DNA from: Zarea fungicola
Taxonomy: Eukaryota > Ascomycota > Sordariomycetes > Hypocreales > Cordycipitaceae
DNA length: 64,000 nucleotides
Direction: 5' to 3'
NCBI GenBank assembly: GCA_900169235.1
Contig: FWCC01000121.1
Coordinates: 1 to 64,000, forward strand
Position numbers and translations under genes: made by a program. Every line of letters starts with the position of its first letter. Position 1 is the stretch's first letter. A model generated the notes under the pieces. The model did not search any database, was not told the origin of the DNA, and saw only the letters and a program-made list of their open reading frames with translations. Below, in pieces: positions 54,063 to 62,430 of this stretch.

Positions 54063-55255
54063 ATGCCTGTCGTCCTTGTAAGTCTCAGACCCTAGAATGT
54101 CTGGTCTTCCGTGACAGTCGACCCCACGCTAACTTTGAGAATAAATTTAAAAGCTTACTGGCGCCACTGGTATGATAGGATACCGCATCCTAGTTCAGTT
54201 GTTGGAAGACGGGTACACTGTACGCACCGCCGTACGCAACCAAGCCGAGTTCGACAGGCTCAAGACCCTGGGCCGACTCAGCCCTACCTCGATCGGATTG
54301 CATCCATCATTGTACCCGATAATACAGTGCCGGGTGCCTATGATGAAGCTGTCCAGGGCGTCAATTACATCATACATGTCGCGTCCCCGACACCGTTGAC
54401 CATACCAATCAATCCAGACATTGAAAACGAACTCATCCAGCCTGCTATGAAAGGAACCATTTCCATGTTGGAGGCAGCGGACAAGTTTAATGGAATACAG
54501 AGAATCATAATTACATCATCATTTGTGGCCACGATTGGATTCTCCGCGAGTGGTTTGAGCAAAGTCTTTGATGGTACGTGCTGCATCCTGCCACTCCATG
54601 GGCGATCTACTAGCATCTACTAAAGCTGCACTTATTGATCGCACAACTCCTTCCTTTAGAATCACACAGATCTGAGGTACCCCAAGCTCCGTTTTCCGAC
54701 CATTTACGGGCCTATACAGCTTCAAAAGCCATGACATTTAATGCAACGCGTGAATGGATGGACACTCACAAGCCTGTATTTGATGTAATCAACATCCAAC
54801 CAACGGTCGTCATTGGCCGCGACGAGACCATTACCAATGCAAAAGACATTACAAAAGGAACGAATAACTTCGTCACAGGGCCACTTCTGCTGGGGTCTAT
54901 TCTCGGAGATGAGTACCCGGTATGGGCAGGCGTCTCAGTACACTTAGACGATGTGGCGCTGATGCATGTGAGGTCGCTCGACCCATCTATTGCTGGCAAC
55001 CAAGACTTCCTCGCTACTAGCCAGCATCCCGATGGGGTTGAATGGGCCCAGGTATTTGATATCGTTGAGAGGGCATACCCCAAGGAGTGCGCGGACGGAA
55101 TATTCGAGATTCACACCAAGAGCCGTCCGGGGAGCCGCCGCCTCCGTATCAGCAGCGCAAAAGCAGAGCAGGCTTTCAACATCAAGTTCAAAACGTTTGA
55201 AGAGCAAGTCATTAGCGTTGTAGACCACTACCTGGAGTTGTTGGGTAGAAAGTAA
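54063..55255 (+). pseudogene. dihydroflavonol-reductase-like NAD(P) reductase with frameshift
   Basis: An extended-SDR aldehyde/ketone reductase of the DFR/cinnamoyl-CoA reductase type. Exon 1 (54063-54077) encodes MPVVL. Exon 2 (54154-54573) starts LTGATGMIGYRIL, the TGxxGxxG Rossmann motif. Exon 3 (54660-55255) has YTASK (catalytic YxxxK), then FDVINIQPTVVIG and VSVHLDDVALMHV. In exon 2 the frame runs to about 54285 (LKTLGRL), then family similarity continues in another frame (YLDRIASIIVPDNTVPGAYDEA), so one base appears missing. No intron signals fit there. Everything else is intact, so this is either a recent pseudogene or a sequencing error. It borders the regulator, oxidoreductase and P450 genes. 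Confidence 0.83.
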
Positions 55256-55433
55256 CGAGGCGCGCAAACAGGATGTACTTGGGTACTCTCCGGCCTTCAA
55301 TGTCTTCAGGGTCGCTGGGTGTTGGAGTTCAACCATCTCAACAGGAACATTGGAGTGGATTTACCAGTGAGAATCAATACTTTTAATTACTAGATTGAAT
55401 CTATGTCATAACATTTTACACGGCTGCGTAATA

Positions 55434-57418
55434 CTACAGCGTCCCAAAGCTATCGGTGATCCATGTGCTGATATCCAGTTGCGGATTGATCACTGGCCAC
55501 AACGGCACGGGCGCGTCCACACTCATTACCGAAGGAAGAATCTCCGGGCTAAACAATGCTTCGGAGAGCGGGCATTGCACGTAAGAGCTAGTCACGACGG
55601 GAATCGTAGAAGCTGCGATTGCGTCACCTCGCTCCGGAGCCGCCTGCGAGCTGGGACCACCACGGATAATTTCTTTCCCAATGGCCTGAAGCTCTTCTAC
55701 ACGGCTTTGGCCCTTCTTCCACACATCACCCAGCGCCCTGAGGCAGCCTATTATGAGACGAATCTGTTGACGCGCAACCAGGAGCTCGCGGCCTTGCAGC
55801 AAGCCCGCACAAGCTGAGAGATATGGTAGCGTACTAACGACGACCATGCAGATGACAAAGGGACTGTGGCAAAAGGGTCTTTTAGGCAGGGCAAGCAGGT
55901 CGACCTGCTGCTGGATGGACGCTAGACATCTCGCAGTATGGACCCTCTTGAACTGCGTCGGCAGCTCATTCGTCTGGGTCGGGCCGACGCAGCTAGACAA
56001 GTTTTCCAGCGGGTTGAAAGCAATATCAGACAATGCTCTATGGGAGCAGGTCAGAGTCCTTGCGAATAATTAGTAGGGCAAAATATGTTGATTGATATGG
56101 TACATCTTACGCATAGATCCACATTTTTGCATAGTAAAGCAGCTCATCAATATCGCCGTTGCTTTGCAGTACTTGTTGCTTTGACGCCGGTAGCAGTAAG
56201 AGCCATCCGTCTACTGCCGAGTCAATGGCCGAGACTCCCTCCACGCTCGGGCACCCATCGCTTTGCCACACAATCATGCTAGACACCTGAGATAGGGCGC
56301 GGACGATGCCGATGAGATAGGCAAAGGAAGAGTACACTGTCAATTCATGCTCAAACTCGCGGACGTCAAATTCAGCAAGGGTCGATGGTTCCGGTATTTT
56401 CTGGACATTGCATTTGGTTAGCACATTTGGAACGGATTAGAGGTAGGAGAACCAGCAAGTGCCTTACATTACTCTCGTACTCCTCCTCAGCACATGGCAT
56501 GTCTACATCGCTCGACACATTATTCGCACCAAACGTTGGCAAGCGCTCAATGGATGCGTATGAGGCGTCCACTATATAAATCTGCCACCAAGTCCGTCGG
56601 AAACATTCTCGCAGCAAGGCGTCGTTTGGCGCGTTCTCGGCGGCAAAATCTCGACGATTCATGCCAATGAGTGTAGCTATTTGAAGAGCCGAGTCCATTT
56701 CTTGGCGGGAGTTGGCGTCCTCTTGAGACCAAAATAATGCTATGGAATGCAGCAGCAGAGCCTGTGCGAGGAAAGGGCTGCGTGGTGTGTCCACGCGAGC
56801 GGCAGCTATGGCGCGATCTGCTTCCTCCCGTAGCTTGCTGGACGAGTAGGATCGAGCGTAGATTGAGCCAATGAAACGGATAACGGCCACAACCGGTAGC
56901 AGCTGATTATGAAACAATGCATTATTCAAGTACTGGCGAAGCAGCCGTAGAGGGAGAACGCATGGGTGATAGCGATGGAAGCACTTGAAGTACACCCTGA
57001 TGAAGGCGTCGTTGCTAATGTCAGCCAGCTCAAAATCCGAGAGTGCCAGTCGAGCAGGGAGTGCCGGCGTCGCAACACCAGCACCATTATTGTGTGACGA
57101 TGAATTTCCCGCAGTAGAATCAATGGATTGGGTTTCTGGATCCTGATTAGACTCCGTGGCGTTGACTGCGAGAGCGCCTTCGCTACTATCCTCCGAAGGC
57201 CCCTCAGCGCCACCATCGATGGCTTCCTTTCGGGCCCTGTAAGCGGCGAGCATTGCTCGAGTCGGGCCGCCACGCTTGGAGCTTGGGTAGTTGCATTCTT
57301 GCTGTATTAGCAAGCATCTTGAGCATGAGGGCTTCTTTGCGTCGCATCGACTATGTTTAGCCCGGCACTGCGCACAGGCGAGTGAGACGCGAGTGCCCTG
57401 TGGTCGTTGCTCTACCAT
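55434..57418 (-). CDS. Zn2Cys6 fungal transcription factor
   Basis: Three exons (57418-56468, 56400-56111, 56037-55434) joined by canonical introns of 67 and 73 nt give 614 aa. The zinc cluster is C-X2-C-X6-C-X6-C-X2-C-X6-C at residues 15, 18, 25, 32, 35 and 42 (CAQCRAKHSRCDAKKPSC, then SRCLLIQQEC). A Ser/Glu-rich linker leads to the fungal-specific middle region, with YFKCFHRYHPCVLPL near 143, HSIALFWSQED near 223 and ECFRRTWWQIYIVDAS near 270. The C-terminus ends in STWITDSFGTL. It lies between the reductase and oxidoreductase/P450 genes and is a good candidate regulator of them. It may bind the CGG palindrome at 59312-59326; that link is inference. Confidence 0.9.
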
Positions 57419-57897
57419 TGCTGAGTCGGGACACGGTTTGATGCCCTGTGTAAGAGATTACTTAGAATGAACGAAACCAAGGATTCATTTATACACGACA
57501 ACTAAAAGGGCCAACACTCCAATGGATACTTGGCGGCACCGTTGAACGCCACTCCGGAGGGGAGACTGACTCGTTTTTCCACGTGATACTATGGTTAGCA
57601 CGAAATAGGTTGTCAGGAATGCTTAGTTATAGTGGTCCGCTAAGCACTGTAATAAGTGGTCGCTAGTTCTCGGCAACGGACCGAAACACAATAGAAGACA
57701 AATAATTACCTTGGTTCGCTTCATTAAATACGGCACCACGCCCTTTATTTCAACAACGAAACGGGCACAAAAAAAATGGGTTTCAATTCACTATTAAACC
57801 AGCTCCATGTCCAGTTCGTACCAATTTATCTAACAGAACCACTCCCGTTGTGCATGCATTCTGGCTGGTTTGTGGCCTAGCTCTACGGGCCAACTAT
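57419..57897. other. promoter of the zinc-cluster gene
   Basis: About 480 bp between two minus-strand genes. Contains CGG/CCG triplets near 57672-57685 (CGGCAACGGACCG), which could allow autoregulation. No coding signal. Confidence 0.4.
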
Positions 57898-59022
57898 TTA
57901 GTCGTCCGCTACTTTAATTACAACTTTTCCATTGGCCTTTTTTGCCTCGACTTTGTCAAAAGCTGCCTGAAAGTCCGCAAAATCAAGGATACTGTCTACC
58001 TTTGTAACGCATCTGCCTGTGCTGGTGATCAGGTCCGAGATGGACTGCAACTGACCTCCATTCGGTTCAACAAGCACCCATTTTGCAGCGGCCAAGCTTT
58101 TAGTGGTCGACTCAGGCTTCTCCTTCCCCGGATCTCCCGTCACGCTGAGAAGGACTCCTCCCTCCTCAACTGCCGACCAGCATGTTCCAAGCACCTTGCC
58201 TCCCACGCAGTCAAAAACGGCACCCACCTCACGCGCAGCTGGATCTTTCCCGACCCATTCAGTGATGGATTCCTTTTTGTAATCAATCGTTTCTGTGGCA
58301 CCGAGATCCATGACGTAGTCTACATTAGAGGTGTCGCATAGTGCCACAATGCGCCCAGCGCCTGCGAGAGCAGCCAAGTAGACGGCCCAACCACCAACGA
58401 CTCCCGACGAGCCCGTAATGAGCACGCTGAGCTTTGCATTCTTGGAAATGGCTGAAACATCGCCTCGCAACGCATGAGGGTCGAGGATGCCGTGCTGGAA
58501 TATTCCCTGCCATGCAGTCAGAGCGCTGAGCGCCGTGGACCCGGCTTCGGCCCAGCCTAGGTTCTTGGGCACGTGTGCCATCTGCGAAATGCGAGCAAGA
58601 GAATATTCTCGCAGGTTTCCAGCCTGGGTTGGCTCGATTCGGAAAAAGACCCGGTCGCCAACCTTGAAGCTAGCGGCCTGGGCTGCCGCTCCCGGTGGGG
58701 TCTGGACGATGATACCAGCAGCTTCAGTGCCGGGTACCCTTGGGCTGTCTGGGGACACGATACTGGGGAACCAGCTCTGCCAGTGCAGCTCTCCAGGGCA
58801 TGGTGAGGTTGTGTATATCTTGATGAGACAATCTTCAGGATGCGATGGTTTCGGGACTGGCACATCTGCCAGCGTCAATGTGGTGGAATTTGGGTCTAAT
58901 TGATGAACCAATCTCATGGTGTCTGGCAATGTAGATGAAGACATTCTGCGCAGTGTTTGTAGATTGTGGGATTGTGGTCTTTTGCAGGCTAAAGCCAATT
59001 TCCGGATCAGTGTTCTGGACAT
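57898..59022 (-). CDS. MDR-family oxidoreductase (quinone oxidoreductase-like)
   Basis: A 374-aa NADPH-dependent medium-chain dehydrogenase/reductase without structural zinc cysteines. Intronless. The N-terminus (MSRTLIRKLALACKRPQSHN) is basic and may target mitochondria; an internal Met near residue 27 (MSSSTLPDTMRLVHQL) could give a cytosolic form. The catalytic domain includes VPGTEAAGIIVQTP and FKVGDRVFFRIEP. The Rossmann motif is LSVLITGSSGVVGGWAVYLAALAGAGRI-like (only the GSSGVVGGWA part is diagnostic), followed by ALCDTSNVDYVMDLGATETIDY and AVFDCVGGKVL. It is close to fungal zinc-binding-like enoyl reductase/quinone reductases found in metabolite clusters. It is divergently transcribed from the P450 and shares its promoter. 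Confidence 0.88.
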   Translation of the reverse strand: MSRTLIRKLALACKRPQSHNLQTLRRMSSSTLPDTMRLVHQLDPNSTTLTLADVPVPKPSHPEDCLIKIYTTSPCPGELHWQSWFPSIVSPDSPRVPGTEAAGIIVQTPPGAAAQAASFKVGDRVFFRIEPTQAGNLREYSLARISQMAHVPKNLGWAEAGSTALSALTAWQGIFQHGILDPHALRGDVSAISKNAKLSVLITGSSGVVGGWAVYLAALAGAGRIVALCDTSNVDYVMDLGATETIDYKKESITEWVGKDPAAREVGAVFDCVGGKVLGTCWSAVEEGGVLLSVTGDPGKEKPESTTKSLAAAKWVLVEPNGGQLQSISDLITSTGRCVTKVDSILDFADFQAAFDKVEAKKANGKVVIKVADD

Positions 59023-59508
59023 GATTCCAATATCGCCCGGCTGAGAGGTTAGTAGGTGCCATTGCCGCCTTTATATTCATCGGAGCCTATCCTATAACTA
59101 TACAGATCTCAGTATCAACGCGTTTCATCACCACGCAAGTCTCCTAGTAGCGAGTGCCCACAAGGCTAACGAGATGGTGGAATGAGTTGGTGGTCTGATC
59201 GGATAGCCTATTTTAAAGCCTAACTCGGTGGCGGATAGCCCGGATAATAAGTCACCCAGAGGAACCTGCTGTGGCAAGCCCGTCGTGGCGCAACGAGCTT
59301 TATTAGGTTCACGGATAGGCTATCCGTTTACTTATTGTACGCCGGAGTGTCTGATGTCCGTTGTGTAGCCTACCAATTTTTTTTAAACACCCATTCAACC
59401 ATATCACTTAGGGTTCAGTGTAAAAATGCTAATATCTACAAATAATGCATAACTCGTGCATCCTGATGCGCTTTTATAGGGGCTCAGCAATAACACCAAT
59501 GAACAGCA
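59023..59508. promoter_or_regulatory. bidirectional promoter with CGGATAG elements
   Basis: A 486-bp interval between the divergent MDR oxidoreductase and P450 genes. It contains CGGAGCCTATCC (59081-59092), CGGATAGCCTA (59200-59210), the adjacent pair CGGATAGCC and CGGATAAT (59232-59248), and the palindrome at 59312-59326. Repeated CGG half sites in one shared promoter next to a Zn2Cys6 gene suggest coregulation of both genes. Confidence 0.6.
59312..59326 (+). promoter_or_regulatory. CGG-N9-CCG palindrome, candidate Zn2Cys6 site
   Basis: CGGATAGGCTATCCG is a perfect inverted repeat of CGGATAG around one central base. Zn2Cys6 dimers typically bind inverted CGG triplets with a fixed spacer, here nine bases. 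It lies about 185 bp before the P450 ATG and 290 bp before the MDR gene. The binding protein is not shown by sequence. Confidence 0.6.
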
Positions 59509-61235
59509 ATGGCGGCGATTTTACAGCAACTGGCAGAGGCAACAGGAATCAGTTCGTCCACTGCCGCCAAAATAATAATTGTCTCTATTGTTGCATGTTT
59601 ACCAATTTTTCTTCATCATTTTTATTCGGTGCCATTGCCTCTCGGAGTTCCTCTTATACGAGAGCCAGCAGGAAAGCGAACATTTAGCTTTGCGACGCGG
59701 CGACAGTACATTACTGACTGTGAACAAATTTACCAGGAAGCCTATAATGATGTGAGATTGTTTTTCTTTGTGGAAACTCGCAATTCTACTTACAATCTAC
59801 TAGTATACATCAAAAGGCCGCGCAGTCATCGTTCCAGGAATCGGAACACGTTACGAGCTTCTTTTGCCCTCATCGTCGATTCGTTGGGTGCTTGCGCAAC
59901 CTGAGAGCGTGCTTGGCGTCAACGACGCATTCGTGGAGATTGACCAGGTTTACTACAGCCTTGGCCATACCAAGTATGTCGGCGATGCCTACCAAGCGCA
60001 TTTAGTTCGGGACGAGTTGAACTCCATGTTGGATAGCATCACTATTGCAATGAACGAGGAACTGCATATAGCCATCGCAAAGCATTTTGGAACAAACACG
60101 GAGGCCTGGAGTGCGATGGATTTGCAAGAAACTGTTCGCTTAATCATAGCTCAGGTCGCCAGTCGGTTTACGGTTGGGCTGCCACTGTGTAAGAAACAAT
60201 GCCACGTTTTTGATACAAAAAGGGAATTGCGCAAACGCTAATTAACGTTTCACGGCAGGCCGGAAAAAGGATTACCTCAATGATGCGATGGCTTCTGTTG
60301 ATGCATTTGTCATGACTGCTGGCTTGACGTTTGGTGCACCCGGTTTTCTGCGTCCTGTTATTGGAAGGCTCGTGGGCCTGAGGAGCAGAATTCTGCAGAG
60401 AAGAATTATTCACCATTTTCGAGAGACATATGCGGCCCGTATTGATACTTTGAAGCACCCGAAAAACGACCCCGACCGAAACGAGCCGGTAGACCATCTG
60501 CAGCTGATCCTTCGCTACGCGCAACGAGAGCGACCAGAAGAAGTACATGACATTGAGAGTATTTCGAGGCGCCTGACGGCAGCCAACCTTGGATCCATGC
60601 ATCTAACGACAATCCACGTTATCAACATGCTACTTAATATTGTCGGATCAGACGCTGAGCATAATACTGTGGCAGTGTTGCGCGATGAAGCCAGACAAGT
60701 TCTCGGCGACGAAACAATTTGGTCAAAGTCCCACATTTCCAAAATGATTCACGCTGACAGCGTTGCTCGTGAAACGATGCGATGCCATTCATTTGGCGGT
60801 CGGGCCATCTTTCGCAAGGTTCTGGTGGACAATGTCACCACAGACACGGGTGTCTCGCTGCCCAAAGGGACAATCTTGTCAATATTGGGGCGGCCGGCAC
60901 AGTCCGATCCGGAAAAGTATAAAAATCCCCTGCAATTTGATCCTTTTCGCTTCTCGCGGCCGAGTGCCGACACCGACACAACAAGTAAGAGAGCGTCGTT
61001 TGTGACGACAGGTCACGATTTTCTCCCCTTTGGACACGGAAAGCATGCATGTCCTGGCCGGTTCCTCGTCGATTTTGAGCTCAAGATGATCATGGCGTAT
61101 ATTGTCAATAACTACGACTTGAAGTTTCCAGACGAGTATAACGGCGTGAGGCCAAAAAATAAGTGGCTGATGGAAGTAAGCTTTCCTCCTGCCGGTGCTA
61201 GGCTTTTAGTTAGACGACGACAAACATCCGCCTAA
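59509..61235 (+). CDS. cytochrome P450 monooxygenase
   Basis: A microsomal haem-thiolate oxygenase. Three exons (59509-59751, 59804-60188, 60259-61235) give 534 aa. An N-terminal membrane anchor (AAKIIIVSIVACLPIFL) is followed by the basic/Pro hinge VPLPLGVPLIREP. The C-terminal half has the ExxR motif (ARETMR), a PERF-equivalent region (FDPFRFSRP) and the haem loop FLPFGHGKHACPGRF with Cys474 as axial ligand. The style resembles fungal CYP503/CYP68-like P450s such as ent-kaurene-oxidase relatives. The I-helix reads NLGSMHLTT, where these families usually carry an acid or His followed directly by two Thr/Ser, so the oxygen-activation site looks atypical. Divergent from the MDR gene. Substrate unknown. 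Confidence 0.92.
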
Positions 61236-62430
61236 TGCAGGCGTACTTGGCATACATTGCCTAACGCTGAGCAAATGGGAGTATTTATGGGGCTATTTGA
61301 CGAGGATATTCTTCATTTGTTACCTAGAATAAAAAAACCTGCTTCCAGTAGTACAAGCGGCAAAGTTCAAGTCCCACCAAAACCTGTCTGTCGCTGAGAG
61401 ACTGGCCGTCGATGACTCTGGCTGACATGCAGCACAGAGCTGCCACAGTCAGCCAGCTTCAGCCTAGCCTGCTTCTCGATTCGCTGATCTGTTCGCGGCT
61501 CTGTAATTGTTACAGCGAGGATACCATCATCCGCAATGCTCACCCCGCACTATCCGGCACCCTGACCGTCGTGGGTTATCTATAATTTTTATGCTATAAG
61601 GCATTTACTTGCAGGCGGCCTGTGATTCGCCCAGCTCTCGCGACCTAACTTCGGGTTAAACAACAGGATACGAGCAGCCACATTCTCCAGAATCTTAGGC
61701 CAGAATTCAAGTTCAGCTCTAAAAGTGGGCTTTCCCACTTGGTCAACGCCAAAGAGGACCAGCGGAGAGTGCTATGTCAACCATCTAGCTAATAGGATGA
61801 CGATAGCTAACGAATAGCTAGAATACTGGTTAGTGAGCTAGCTGACGAGCCAGTCAGTGAGCCTGCCAGCGAGGCAGCCCAGAAGCCATCTAGGGAAGAG
61901 AATTACTAAGCAAGACAGGGTCAAGGTTATTTAATCTCTACGTTGTTAACTTATTGACTGGCTTTCTTAATGGCTACTGGCCAGCTAGTTTACTAACCAG
62001 TATATCAGCTGTCTTGCCAGCTTGCTGTTAGCTTGCTAGCTGTTCCACAGCTTATAAGATGACTTTATAACGGGGCTTTTTATTTATAAGAGGCACTTAC
62101 ACCTAGATGTCAGCGTAGGGGGAAAACCCCATTTTGAATTTTGACAAAAGTAATTGGCGTGCATGGAAGGTTAATTTTTTGGGTACCCAAGCTGAAACGG
62201 TGACGTGGTCAGGAAGCAGAAGCTGCATAGGATTAGCCTGTGGATTGATACTAACTAGAGCGCGCCACCCTTTCACAGCAGAAAAGCCGACTCTCATTTT
62301 TTGGTGACACAGCAACTCATTTAAAAGTGCCCTTCTCAGCTCTCAACAAATTTGGAGACTCGTCATTATTCAGACCTGCTGCAATCACGGGCGTTTATCA
62401 CTCTGTGATCTTATAAGAAATATTCAAACC
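61236..62430. other. gene-free interval with fold-back repeat
   Basis: About 1.2 kb between the P450 and the CCCH gene. It carries an inverted repeat (61823-62003) in degenerate CTAGC/CCAGC-rich sequence. A minus-strand frame at 62103-62315 has no support. Confidence 0.45.
61823..62003. repeat. fold-back (inverted-repeat) element
   Basis: Arms of 22 nt at 61823-61844 and 61982-62003 are reverse complements at 20 of 22 positions, and both mismatches are C/T transitions. The similarity extends more weakly on both sides (ACTGGC and GTTAGCT blocks). The ~137-bp loop has no open frame. It looks like a small non-autonomous element or a RIP-worn palindrome. Confidence 0.6.

Noticed and set aside
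55395..55817. 140-aa plus-strand frame within the last exon of the zinc-cluster gene
   Set aside because: Antisense shadow; the minus-strand exon joins in frame to the upstream exons through good splice sites.
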